64,000 nucleotides of DNA from Clostridium putrefaciens. Lineage in GTDB: Bacteria; Bacillota; Clostridia; Clostridiales; Clostridiaceae. Positions 10,257 through 18,423 of this stretch are shown piece by piece. Below the pieces are notes generated by a model. It ran no database searches. It was not told the origin of the DNA and saw only the letters and a list, made by a program, of their open reading frames with translations. A program made the translations under genes and the position numbers. The stretch is taken from contig NZ_UFWZ01000001.1 in the NCBI RefSeq assembly GCF_900461105.1, forward strand, positions 868,001-932,000, given 5' to 3'. How positions within the stretch are numbered: position 1 is the first letter of the stretch; every line of letters starts with the position of its first letter.

Positions 10257-10673
10257 TTATTGCAAATTTAGACCCATGAATTCCTGGTAAAAGTCTTCCT
10301 TTAATTTCAGCATCTCATCAGAATATTTTCCATTTCTAGGGGTAACATCTTTATATTTTTGAATTATTAGTTTAGCTCTTTTCTTTTTGATTTTAATGAT
10401 TAAATATGGTTCGATCTCAACTAGAAGATTGATAGCATCGTTATACTTTATTGTATAGGTGAATGAATCTGCATGCTTTTCTATATTATAATTTTTCTTT
10501 GCCTTTATTGTTCCAATCTTAGTTACGTCTTTTATCCATTGTAATAATTCTATAGTAGTTGAACTTATGCTTATGCATGGAGAGGGGAATTGATTATGAT
10601 GAAATTTTAAAAGCATAATACTACCTTCACCATCTATAATTCCAGCTATATAAGCTTTTTCTTCAGAAGTCAT
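10257..10673 (-). CDS. Single-motif LAGLIDADG homing endonuclease
   Basis: 138-residue protein with one LAGLIDADG helix near the N-terminus (AYIAGIIDGEGSI), the size expected for a homodimeric meganuclease, followed by the usual beta-sheet with basic segments (KIGTIKAKKNY, IIKIKKKRAKLIIQKYK). Its start is preceded by AGAGGTG on the minus strand. It is not inside the tmRNA intron but begins its stop codon just 35 bp beyond ssrA, in the opposite direction and sharing the terminator. The placement suggests it mobilises the tmRNA intron by cleaving intronless ssrA; that is inference. The acidic residue of the motif (D/E in IDGEGS) is present, so it may be active. Confidence 0.85.
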   Translation of the reverse strand: MTSEEKAYIAGIIDGEGSIMLLKFHHNQFPSPCISISSTTIELLQWIKDVTKIGTIKAKKNYNIEKHADSFTYTIKYNDAINLLVEIEPYLIIKIKKKRAKLIIQKYKDVTPRNGKYSDEMLKLKEDFYQEFMGLNLQ

Positions 10674-10854
10674 ATTATCACCTCTATTAGTTTGATTTTA
10701 GTATTTGTAAAGGTGTATAAACTTATACATAAGAGGAAAACAGTGTGGAAAAAAATTAATTAAACTTTTAAATTTATGATATAATTATGTTTAGGTTTAA
10801 AGTTATTAAAATAATTTGGACTGAATTTTTATATTGTAAATAGGAGGAAACCAT

Positions 10855-11049
10855 ATGTTTAAAGTTTTAGAATATGTAGCTATAGTAGCAGCAATTATAG
10901 GAGTAATTTATTTATCTTTATTTTGTGAAAGTATTATTAAAGGAGAAAAAGAAAAAGTCTTAAAGTATTTTTTAAGATCTCTAATTTTCATAGGAGCTTT
11001 TGGTATTTATGTAGTTATAGTGGTTGTTTTTAAAATACCATTTTTTTAA
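10855..11049 (+). CDS. Small two-helix membrane protein
   Basis: 64 residues, with two hydrophobic stretches (about 6-25 and 42-61) joined by a short charged loop (IKGEKEKVLK). It has a good AGGAGG ribosome binding site 8 bp before ATG and a TATAAT-like box near 10780. I do not recognise a family. It stands alone between the endonuclease gene and the ABC-F gene; the following 146 bp hold only a weak AGGGGC/GCCCCT hairpin (11166-11186). Confidence 0.65.
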   Translation: MFKVLEYVAIVAAIIGVIYLSLFCESIIKGEKEKVLKYFLRSLIFIGAFGIYVVIVVVFKIPFF

Positions 11050-11195
11050 GTAATAAGATTTGTAGGCTTGAATAAAATGGGTGGAATTCCTATCCAGGAT
11101 ATATATTTATATTATACCAATTTAATATATTCGTAGCTAGATGATATTGTCACCGAGATTGTTAGAGGGGCAGGTGGTGAGCCCCTTACTAATCA

Positions 11196-12941
11196 CTAAA
11201 TTTGAAGTAACTTAATCAGCTCTTCTAACTCTTCAGACAATTCTTTTGCAAGGATAAAATCATTATATTTTAAAGCTAATTGTATTTTTGTTTCAACTAT
11301 TCTTTTATTTTGTTCAATTTCTAAATAGTCTCTTCCAAAATGATTAGCATAAATCATCCTTTTAAAAATTTTCATCTTTACTTTTCTAATTGTCTTATCT
11401 TCAATGATTAAAACATAATCCATACAGTTTACTATAGTATAGAAATCATGTGAAATCATTATAATAGCACCTTTATAATTTTGTATAGCTTTTTCAAGTG
11501 CTATTTGTGAATATGTATCTAAATGGCATGTTGGCTCATCAAGAAGCAACATGTTTGATTTACTTTCAGAGATTTTAGCTAATTGAAGTAGATTTTTTTC
11601 TCCACCAGATAATGTGCCTATTTTTTGATTAATTCTTTCTTCTTCAAAACCATAGCATGAAATATGCGATAAAATATCTTCACGAGTTTCGAAACCAACA
11701 TCGAAAAACTCTTCAAGTATGGTATTAGAATTATTTAGCGTTTTACTTTGTAATTGAGATAAATATGATATTTCAACATTTTCATTTAGCTCAATACAAT
11801 CATTATTGTCTTTTAAGATTTCTCCTAGTAAAGTAGTTTTCCCTGTACCATTTGGTCCCACAATGGCTACTTTATCAGTAGATTTAATCTCAAAGTTAAC
11901 ATTTTCTAGAAGTGTATCATCAAAGGCAACACTGTAATCAGTAACTTTTAAAACAGTGGCTTCATCCATTACATTATAGGCAGATAAATTTATATAAGGT
12001 TCTTTAATTTCTACAAAGGGAGCCTTTATTCTACTTTTTTCTAATCTTTCTTGAACTTTAACTCTAGCATTTAGAGCCCTTCCTTTTGCAGGTTCAGAAT
12101 GATCAGTTGCGAGAATTCTTAGTTTGTTTATTAGTTTTTCGTTTCTATCAAATTCTTCATTATCAACAGTAGCTAGTTCTTGTAACTCAATTTTAGTTTG
12201 AAGTAATGAGAAGTTATAATCAATATAGCTTCCATCAAACTCTTGTATTTCCATATTTTCAAGGTGGATAATTTTGTTGAAACAATGATTAAGTAGATAC
12301 CTATTGTGAGTAATAATTAACATTGTTCCTTTGTGTGAATTAATTAGATTTTTAAGAGAATTAAGGTTTTCAAAGTCTAAAAACACATCTGGTTCATCCA
12401 TAATCATTAAGTCAGGACTATTTAGCATTGCCTTAATTACTTGAATAAGCTTAATTTCACCACCACTAAGGGAAGATATCATTGTATCTTTATACTTCAT
12501 TAAGTTTGTAAGATTTAGTTTCTTATTAATAATTTTTTCAAAATCATCACCATTAATTGCGTCAAATGCGTCTAAAGTTTGTTGATACTTTTCTAGTAAA
12601 GTATCAACATCGGTGGATGTTTCCATCTCGCTGCAAATAGATGTCATTTGATTTTGTAGTTTAATAAATTCTTCTCCGATATATTCGAAGACTGTAATTT
12701 CTTTTGTTGCCTCCTGCTCTGAGAATTGACGTACATACCCAATTCTACAATTAGGGGATTTATCTAAGGAACCATCAAACATATATTTTTCTGGATCAAT
12801 AAGTATATCTATTAGTGTACTTTTTCCACTGCCATTTGTTCCTATGAAAGCACAATGCTGTCCATCTTCTAATGTAAATGAAATATTATTATATAGATCC
12901 TTTTTGGGAAATGAGTAGGATAAGTTATCAACGTTTATCAT
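11196..12941 (-). CDS. ABC-F family ATPase (ribosome-associated; possible antibiotic-resistance type)
   Basis: Soluble twin-ATPase protein without membrane segments; ABC-F proteins bind the ribosomal E site and some dislodge antibiotics. NBD1 has Walker A GTNGSGKST, signature LSGGE and Walker B MIMDEPDVFLD; NBD2 has GPNGTGKTT, LSGGEKN and LLLDEPTCHLD. The linker between them is Lys/Arg-rich (SEPAKGRALNARVKVQERLEK), as in ABC-F. A C-terminal helical extension (about 60 residues) follows NBD2. Met at 12941 is chosen as start because AGAGGGG lies just upstream; the frame stays open to a GTG at 13040 but that passes through an attenuator. Its leader resembles those of antibiotic-inducible ABC-F genes. 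Resistance function cannot be decided from sequence alone. Confidence 0.85.
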   Translation of the reverse strand: MINVDNLSYSFPKKDLYNNISFTLEDGQHCAFIGTNGSGKSTLIDILIDPEKYMFDGSLDKSPNCRIGYVRQFSEQEATKEITVFEYIGEEFIKLQNQMTSICSEMETSTDVDTLLEKYQQTLDAFDAINGDDFEKIINKKLNLTNLMKYKDTMISSLSGGEIKLIQVIKAMLNSPDLMIMDEPDVFLDFENLNSLKNLINSHKGTMLIITHNRYLLNHCFNKIIHLENMEIQEFDGSYIDYNFSLLQTKIELQELATVDNEEFDRNEKLINKLRILATDHSEPAKGRALNARVKVQERLEKSRIKAPFVEIKEPYINLSAYNVMDEATVLKVTDYSVAFDDTLLENVNFEIKSTDKVAIVGPNGTGKTTLLGEILKDNNDCIELNENVEISYLSQLQSKTLNNSNTILEEFFDVGFETREDILSHISCYGFEEERINQKIGTLSGGEKNLLQLAKISESKSNMLLLDEPTCHLDTYSQIALEKAIQNYKGAIIMISHDFYTIVNCMDYVLIIEDKTIRKVKMKIFKRMIYANHFGRDYLEIEQNKRIVETKIQLALKYNDFILAKELSEELEELIKLLQI

Positions 12942-12964
12942 ATTAGCCCCTCTCTTTATCATTA

Positions 12965-12994
12965 AAAAAGAGCCTACAAAAATAAGCTCTTTAA
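12965..12994 (-). promoter_or_regulatory. Attenuator hairpin in the ABC-F leader
   Basis: On the minus strand AAAGAGC pairs with GCTCTTT, followed by a T-run, only about 20 nt before the ABC-F ribosome binding site. A short leader ORF runs into the hairpin, the arrangement of ribosome-mediated attenuation. Confidence 0.65.
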
Positions 12995-13018
12995 TACTAA
13001 GTTTAACATTGATATCAT
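12974..13018 (-). CDS. 14-residue leader peptide upstream of ABC-F gene
   Basis: ATG at 13018 opens a 14-codon ORF (MISMLNLVLKSLFL, stop TAG) that covers the 5' arm of the attenuator and stops in its loop. A ribosome stalled on it by an antibiotic would prevent hairpin formation and switch on the downstream ABC-F gene. Its ribosome binding site is weak (AAAAAGTG), so it remains a proposal. Confidence 0.45.
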   Translation of the reverse strand: MISMLNLVLKSLFL

Positions 13019-13035
13019 AACACTTTTTGTTAATC

Positions 13036-13123
13036 CCCACAAGGAACCCAGGGTAGAATAAAATGGAAAACTGCGCTTAAGCAGAAATATTAGCAATCCC
13101 AAATAGCAAGAGGGTAACTTCGT
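13036..13123. repeat. Dispersed repeat, copy 1 (core only)
   Basis: Contains the family core AAGGAACCCAGGGTAGAATA and the block ending AGAGGGTAACTTCGT. The same core occurs near 27.8, 42.0, 44.9, 48.3, 53.1 and 55.7 kb. Here it is fused to a group II intron fragment. Confidence 0.85.
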
Positions 13124-13332
13124 GCCAATCTAACACCGCGAGGTGGAATCTGAAGGAAGTCTGCGGCCAAACTCTGGTCTGACAAACAGAAACTACATAA
13201 AAGGCATAAAAGGCATATGATTGTGGGTAAGTTTGAAATACAATTTTATTGAACCGCCGTGCACCGAACGGTATGCACGGTGGTGTGAGGGGTCGCTAAA
13301 TAAATTAATTATTTAGCTCCTACTTGATTACT
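13124..13332 (+). mobile_element. Group II intron fragment (3' part, no ORF)
   Basis: Domain I-like text (AATCTGAAGGAAGTCTGCGG, TCTGACAAACAGAAACT) is followed by a domain V-like hairpin starting GAACCGCCGTG near 13252, then a domain VI-like stem GCTAAATAA/TTATTTAGC and CTACTTGAT. The 5' end with GTGCG and any reverse transcriptase are missing. The last ~85 bp match the intron remnant at 18424-18812 almost exactly. Confidence 0.75.
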
Positions 13333-13359
13333 TGGTTGAGAAGTCTGTAAATAAGAATA

Positions 13360-14562
13360 TTAATTATCTCTTACTTGATTAATTAAAAATTTTGATACAC
13401 AAAGACTAGAAGCGGCTAAAGCACCATTGTAGTTATGGTAGCTTTTAACTATAACATTTCTTTCTTTCTGTATTGATAATAGGCTGATATTTTGGATTAA
13501 ATATTCTTTCAACAAATTTGATAGTAAAGGTTCGGTGAATAACTCTCCATGAATAATAACTTTATTTGAATCAATCATCATAGATAAATTATTTATAGTA
13601 ATTGAAAGATATTTAATTGCGGAATGAAGTATATTGTTTACCCCTTCATCTCCTAAAATATATGCTTTTAATATAGTTTCTATTGTTATTTGGTTTTTCT
13701 TTGTAACTAATTGTTTTAGGTATGTAGTTTCTGAATTGTCAAAAAGTATTTGAGACTTTTTGATAATCCATGCCTCGCTTGCATAAGTTTGAAGACAACC
13801 CCTTTTACCGCATTCACATAATTCACCATTTGGGTGAACAATTATATGGCCTATTTCTCCAACAAGAAAATTATCTTTGGCATAAAGTTCACCATTATAC
13901 ATGTAGGAACAAAACATTCCTCTACCAACATGGAAGAATATAAAATTGTTGTCAGTGCCATTAAAGCTAAATAACCTTTCTGATAATGTCATGCATTTAA
14001 CATTGTTTTCAAAATAAATTGGTAGATCGATTCTATCTAATAAGACTTTAATATTAAAATTTTCCCAAAAGGAATTATTAGTAATAATTGATTTGTTTAC
14101 CACATCAAAATGGCCAGGAATGGCAATCCCAATTCCTAATGGGTTATACTTGTGGCAAGAAATTATGAAGTCTTGTAATTCGTTAACATAAAATGTTTCG
14201 GTTGAAGTATCACTTAAATCATAAGTATTTAATTTAATAACCTTTTTTGAAAATACTTTACCCGTATTATCGGTTAAACAAAAAGAAATATATTTTTGAG
14301 ATAACTCAGTTCCAATATAAAAACTGTGGCTAGAAGATATACCTAAAAGTATCTTTTTGCGGCCGGATGTACTTTGTTCTGGGATAACTTCTCCGATTTC
14401 ATGAATAAGTTTTTCGTGAATCATATTACTAGTAATTTCACTAACAGTTGCAGGTGTAATACTGGTCTTTTTTGAAATATCAATTCTAGAAATAGGTCCC
14501 TCGGCATAGATTGTATCTAAAATTTTAAATCGTAGCTTTTGTTGTTTTTTTGTAAGTTCCAT
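13360..14562 (-). CDS. ROK-family transcriptional repressor (NagC/XylR type)
   Basis: 400 residues. The N-terminal winged helix (about 1-70: ISRIDISKKTSITPATVSEI) is followed by a ROK sugar-kinase-like domain with GIGIAIPGHFD and the zinc motif CECGKRGCLQTYAS. The kinase ATP-site is degenerate, as expected for regulators. It is divergent from the PTS operon, with the promoter and AT-rich palindromes between them, so it most likely represses that operon and responds to the imported or phosphorylated sugar. Start ATG is preceded by AAGGAG on the minus strand. Confidence 0.88.
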   Translation of the reverse strand: MELTKKQQKLRFKILDTIYAEGPISRIDISKKTSITPATVSEITSNMIHEKLIHEIGEVIPEQSTSGRKKILLGISSSHSFYIGTELSQKYISFCLTDNTGKVFSKKVIKLNTYDLSDTSTETFYVNELQDFIISCHKYNPLGIGIAIPGHFDVVNKSIITNNSFWENFNIKVLLDRIDLPIYFENNVKCMTLSERLFSFNGTDNNFIFFHVGRGMFCSYMYNGELYAKDNFLVGEIGHIIVHPNGELCECGKRGCLQTYASEAWIIKKSQILFDNSETTYLKQLVTKKNQITIETILKAYILGDEGVNNILHSAIKYLSITINNLSMMIDSNKVIIHGELFTEPLLSNLLKEYLIQNISLLSIQKERNVIVKSYHNYNGALAASSLCVSKFLINQVRDN

Positions 14563-14659
14563 AATTCTACTCCTTTATAACTAATAATATTATATAGCAT
14601 TAATTATAAATTATAAACAAATAAGTATATTTAATAAATGATTAATTAGAAAAGGTATT

Positions 14660-14727
14660 TATTTATAAATAATTATTGACATATTATAATAATTAACGTA
14701 TTATTTAGGTAATAAATAATTATTTAG
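14660..14727 (+). promoter_or_regulatory. PTS operon promoter with two flanking palindromes
   Basis: TTGACA (14677-14682), 17-bp spacer, TATTAT (14700-14705). A perfect palindrome TTATTTATAAATAA (14660-14673) lies just upstream of -35, and another, TAAATAATTATTTA (14714-14727), just downstream of -10. They resemble the AT-rich half-sites of ROK operators and would let the divergent repressor block both directions. Confidence 0.7.
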
Positions 14728-14805
14728 TATCAAACTATACTATGAAAAGGTTTTAGTGGAAATGTAGATTGCTAATTATAATCAATCATGGGGGGAGAGG
14801 TAAAT

Positions 14806-16101
14806 ATGAAAAAGGTTAATGAAATCCTTGAAGAAAAGATGTTGCCTATTGCAGCAAAGCTAGGTTCAAACAAAGTACTAATTTCAATACGTGATGGTAT
14901 CACATTGAGTATGCCTTTAATTATTATTGGTTCATTATTTCTTATAATAGCAAGTTTTCCAATCGATGCATGGACTATTTGGTTAACTAATGTAGGAATC
15001 GATGTTTACTTGTGGAAGGGGGTAGATAGTAGTTTTGGATTGATGGGCTTAGTTGCAAGTTTTGGAATTGCTAATAGTCTAGCACGTCAGCATAAAGTTG
15101 ATGGTATTTCAGCAGGTATTATAGCATTATCTTCTTTCATTGTTGTAACACCGTTTGTAAAGGGAGAATCAGGTGCAGGAATCCCAATTGGATATATGGG
15201 AAGTAAAGGTTTATTTGTAGCCATGGCTATTGGTATTACTTCAGCTTTGATTTTCAAGTGGTTTATTAAACATAATATTCAAATCAAATTACCAGATTCT
15301 GTACCACCTGCAGTTTCGAGAAGTTTTAGTGCTTTAATTCCAGGGGTAGCTATTATAACTTTATGGTTAGTTATTTATGCGGTTTTTGATATAGCGAATA
15401 TTGGAAATGTTCATGATTTAATGTTGAAAGTTTTAGGAGGCCCGCTGGGACTAATTGGTAATAACATCTTTGGAACAGTTATTGCAATCTTATTAAATAG
15501 TTTATTCTGGTTTGTTGGTATTCATGGGGGTAACGTTGTAAATAGTATTCTTAATCCAATTTGGTTAATGAATTCTGATGCCAACCGTTTAATATTTCAA
15601 GCAGATAAAGCAGCACATTTACCAAATATCATTACGGCACAGTTTATGGACAACTTTGTTTACATGGGTGGTGGTGGTGCTACAATTGGTTTAGTAATTG
15701 TTATTGCAATTGTTGCAAGACGTAAGAAAGCTAGCCAAATTAGTAAAGCTATGGCACCTATAACTTTAACACCGGGAATTTTTAATATTAATGAGCCGGC
15801 AATGTTTGGGTTACCAGTTGTAATGAACATTTCATTATTAATACCATTTATTCTAGCACCAATAGCAAATGCTGTAATATCATATGTAGCAATGTCCTCA
15901 GGTTTAGTTTCTACAACTACAGGTATTGCTGCTTCTTGGACAATGCCACCAATTATTAGTGGATTCCTTACAACAGGAGGTCACATAAGTGGTTCTATTT
16001 TACAATTGGTATGTATAATTATTGACGTAGCAATTTATTGGTATTTCTATCAATCAGTTGAGAAACAAAATTTAGCCCTAGAATCAAAAGAGGCTAATTA
16101 G
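14806..16101 (+). CDS. PTS lactose/cellobiose-family EIIC permease
   Basis: Membrane channel of a phosphotransferase system. About 431 residues with around ten hydrophobic helices; typical text includes LSMPLIIIGSLFLIIASFP, FWFVGIHGGNVVNSILNPIW and the family motif FNINEPAMFGLPVVMN, which carries the conserved Glu near the substrate site. The ATG at 14806 is chosen because GGGGGGAGAGG sits just before it; an upstream ATG at 14788 overlaps that site. EIIB and EIIA are separate genes downstream. CGT codons and other usage differ from the clostridial core, hinting at transfer. The sugar (cellobiose, chitobiose, other) cannot be told. Confidence 0.92.
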   Translation: MKKVNEILEEKMLPIAAKLGSNKVLISIRDGITLSMPLIIIGSLFLIIASFPIDAWTIWLTNVGIDVYLWKGVDSSFGLMGLVASFGIANSLARQHKVDGISAGIIALSSFIVVTPFVKGESGAGIPIGYMGSKGLFVAMAIGITSALIFKWFIKHNIQIKLPDSVPPAVSRSFSALIPGVAIITLWLVIYAVFDIANIGNVHDLMLKVLGGPLGLIGNNIFGTVIAILLNSLFWFVGIHGGNVVNSILNPIWLMNSDANRLIFQADKAAHLPNIITAQFMDNFVYMGGGGATIGLVIVIAIVARRKKASQISKAMAPITLTPGIFNINEPAMFGLPVVMNISLLIPFILAPIANAVISYVAMSSGLVSTTTGIAASWTMPPIISGFLTTGGHISGSILQLVCIIIDVAIYWYFYQSVEKQNLALESKEAN

Positions 16102-16147
16102 GGTAAATAGTAGTATAATAAGTTGAAAAGTTTTGGAGGAGTATTTT

Positions 16148-17047
16148 ATGGGTAAAAGATTAATTAGTGCAAATGCTTCGGAAATATTGAAAATGACCGC
16201 AGCAGAATTGAAACAAAGTATTAAAGCAAGCGAAGGTAGAACCATTCTTTCGGAGAATGTGGCACCAAGAGAATCATTTATCGGTGATATTACCAATTCT
16301 GAAATTGCCAGTGCTTTTGGAGCAGATTTAATTCTACTTAACGGGGTAGATGTTTTAAATCCATATATTTTTGGATTAGAAGTTACAGAAGGATCATTTG
16401 TAGAGGAGTTACATCGTTTAGTAGGACGTCCAATCGGAGTAAACTTGGAACCCGTAGATTTAAAGGCAGATATGGAAGAGGATCGTTTAACAATTAGTAA
16501 AGGTAGACAAGCTAACCTTGAGACAATTCAAGAAATTGAAAAACTTGGTATGGATTTCGTTTGCTTGACTGGTAATCCAGGTACTGGAGTGACAAATATA
16601 GAAATAGAAAAGACAATTCGCTTAGCGAAAGAGAACTTTTCAGGATTGATTATTGCTGGTAAAATGCATGGAGCTGGTGTTGATGAACCTGTTGCTGATA
16701 TAAAAGTAGTAGAATCATTTATTGAGGCAGGTGCAGATATTATTCTAGTTCCAGCAGTAGGCACGGTGCCTGGCTTTGATGATATGGAATTAAAAGAAGT
16801 AGTTAAAGTGGCACATCGTAATGGTGCACTAGTATTAAGTGCAATTGGCACTAGCCAAGAAAGTTCTGATGAAGACACTATTAAACAAATTGCAATTCGA
16901 AACAAAATTTGTGGTGTGGATATTCAACATATTGGTGATGCAGGTTACGGTGGTGTTGCACCTTTTGAAAATATTTTTGCTATGAGTAAGGCAATTCGTG
17001 GTGTTCGTCATACTGTATCAATGGTTGCTCGTTCAATTAATCGCTAA
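16148..17047 (+). CDS. PTS-associated TIM-barrel-like protein, function unknown
   Basis: About 299 residues with text suggesting a beta/alpha barrel: SENVAPRESFIGDITNSEIA, ADLILLNGVDVLNPY, FVCLTGNPGTGVTN, IIAGKMHGAGVDEP, GADIILVPAVGTVPGFDD, GVDIQHIGDAGYGG. Close relatives recur beside lactose/cellobiose PTS genes in Firmicutes and are variously called phosphoenolpyruvate phosphomutase- or haloacid-dehalogenase-like; I believe the family is a DUF and its reaction is unknown. The location between EIIC and EIIB suggests it acts on the imported phospho-sugar. ATG at 16148 follows TTGGAGGAG; the longer TTG reading would use that same site as coding sequence. Confidence 0.7.
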   Translation: MGKRLISANASEILKMTAAELKQSIKASEGRTILSENVAPRESFIGDITNSEIASAFGADLILLNGVDVLNPYIFGLEVTEGSFVEELHRLVGRPIGVNLEPVDLKADMEEDRLTISKGRQANLETIQEIEKLGMDFVCLTGNPGTGVTNIEIEKTIRLAKENFSGLIIAGKMHGAGVDEPVADIKVVESFIEAGADIILVPAVGTVPGFDDMELKEVVKVAHRNGALVLSAIGTSQESSDEDTIKQIAIRNKICGVDIQHIGDAGYGGVAPFENIFAMSKAIRGVRHTVSMVARSINR

Positions 17048-17078
17048 TCATTTGAATAAAAGGTGAGATAGTTAAAAG

Positions 17079-17116
17079 AATAGGAGGGTTAGTTTAGAAT
17101 TTAACTTGCCCTCCTA
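17079..17116 (+). terminator. Intra-operon hairpin before EIIB
   Basis: ATAGGAGGG pairs with CCCTCCTAT across a 20-nt loop that itself can pair partly. There is no T-run, so it is more likely a processing or partial-attenuation element that sets the ratio between EIIC and EIIB/EIIA. Confidence 0.5.
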
Positions 17117-17176
17117 TATCTCAAAATAAATTTATAGAAAAATTATTACACTATTCGCAGAAAGGATGTATGAGAA

Positions 17177-17494
17177 ATGAGAAAAATAATTATGTTAGTA
17201 TGTGCTGCTGGGATGAGCACTAGTTTAATGGTATCTAAAATGCAAAAAGCAGCTGAAGCTAAAGGTATTGATGCAGAGATATTTGCTATTTCAGCTAGTG
17301 AAGCAGATAGTTATTTGGAAGAGAAAAAAGTTGATGTATTACTGTTAGGGCCTCAAGTACGTTTCATGAAAGATAAATTTGAGGAAAAAGTTGTACCATT
17401 AGGCATTGCATTAGATGTAATAAAAATGACAGATTACGGAATGATGAATGGAGAAAAGGTATTAGAACACGCTATGAGTTTAATGAATGATTAG
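17177..17494 (+). CDS. PTS lactose/cellobiose-family EIIB
   Basis: Cytosolic phosphocarrier of 105 residues. The N-terminal P-loop IIMLVCAAGMSTSLMV holds the phosphorylated Cys (residue 9); LLLGPQVRF is the second family hallmark. AGAAAGGATG precedes the ATG. It takes phosphate from EIIA (next gene) and passes it to the sugar moving through EIIC. Confidence 0.95.
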   Translation: MRKIIMLVCAAGMSTSLMVSKMQKAAEAKGIDAEIFAISASEADSYLEEKKVDVLLLGPQVRFMKDKFEEKVVPLGIALDVIKMTDYGMMNGEKVLEHAMSLMND

Positions 17495-17532
17495 TTTTTG
17501 TAAACCAATTACTTTGAAAAGGAGTTTTTATT

Positions 17533-17853
17533 TTGGAAGAACAAACAAATTTAGAAACTATTATGGAGTTAATTATGTATGGAGGGGATGCTAAAAGTAA
17601 TGCTATGGAAGCTATCCAAGCTGTAAAGCTTGGAAACTTTGAATTAGCTAAAACTAAAATTAATGAAGCCGAAGCTTCATTGGCGAAGGCACACCATGCA
17701 CAAACAGAAATGTTAATTAAGGAGGCTCAAGGGAATCAAATAGCGGTAACATTACTGATGGTACATGGTCAAGATCACTTAATGACTTCAATGGGATTTA
17801 CAGATTTAGCAAAGGAAATTATTGAAGTTTACAAAAAGATAGATGAAAAGTAA
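17533..17853 (+). CDS. PTS lactose/cellobiose-family EIIA
   Basis: 106-residue helical phosphocarrier. The active-site His lies in KAHHAQTEML, and VHGQDHLMTSM carries the conserved His/Asp near the C-terminus. It begins with TTG at 17533, supported by AAAAGGAG 7-12 bp upstream; no ATG gives a complete N-terminal helix. Last intact gene of the PTS operon. Confidence 0.93.
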   Translation: MEEQTNLETIMELIMYGGDAKSNAMEAIQAVKLGNFELAKTKINEAEASLAKAHHAQTEMLIKEAQGNQIAVTLLMVHGQDHLMTSMGFTDLAKEIIEVYKKIDEK

Positions 17854-17950
17854 CACGTTTTTTTTAAGTGTGTATAAGATATCAAGATAAAAAAGTATAT
17901 TAAATAGGGAGATTAAGAAGAATAAATAATATGAAAAGAAGACTGTTTTG

Positions 17951-18265
17951 ATGGGGTTATTTAATAGTATTGTACAAGGTGCATTGGGGAATTTGAGTTA
18001 GGTTACACCACAACAACTTCAAAATGAATTCGGTATGTATTTGATTGAAGGATAAACCATAGCATTGAGGTTTAAACTTATCCGTGATGTTCTAATTTTT
18101 ACGAATGAAAGGATAATTACTTTTGAAAAGAAAGGAACAACAGGACAAAAAGTGAGAATATAGACTATTAACCTAGTAACGGTTGTAGATGCTACTTCAG
18201 AAACATAAGGATTTGGGTTAGGTGGTAGTGAAATACAATTACATACATTAAATTGCCTTTTCTAA
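17951..18265 (+). pseudogene. Bacterial PH-domain protein pseudogene (YokE-like), four in-frame stops
   Basis: From ATG 17951 a single uninterrupted frame of 104 codons reads MGLFNSIVQGALGNLS*VTPQ, then LQNEFGMYLIEG*, FKLIRDVLIFTNERIITFEK, KGTTGQKVRI*, and SGSET-like ATSET*GFGLGG before a final TAA. This is the pattern of small bacterial pleckstrin-homology proteins (LIxGExI ... FKLIRDxxxFTNxRLIxxDKQGxTGKKV). The four internal stops (TAG, TAA, TAG, TAA) involve no frameshift, and at least two fall where the family usually has Glu (GAR), so single G-to-T changes would explain them. The gene is dead unless the stops are read through. It follows EIIA by about 100 bp. Confidence 0.75.
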
Positions 18266-18393
18266 AATCTTATTCATTGCAAACTGAAAATAAAAGTATT
18301 AGTTGATGAATGAAGGAAAGAGATATGAAATAGTGTATTTAACTATCTACTATTCCCTTCCATCAAATGATCACTTGAATTGTGATACAATAC

Positions 18394-18422
18394 AAAGTCC
18401 TTGATTTCAAGGGCTTTTTTGT
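18394..18422 (+). terminator. Terminator after the PH pseudogene
   Basis: AGTCCTTGA / TCAAGGGCT stem followed by TTTTTT. A group II intron begins 2-4 nt after the T-run, the typical insertion position of class C introns. Confidence 0.85.
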
Positions 18423-18423
18423 T

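Noticed and set aside
13100..13335. The GAACCGCCGTGCACCG and GGTGG text as a T-box (GGTGGxACCGCG) upstream of a gene
   Set aside because: The GGTGGTGTGAG lies in a domain V-like hairpin shared with the intron at 18.4 kb, no aminoacyl or amino-acid gene follows on this strand.
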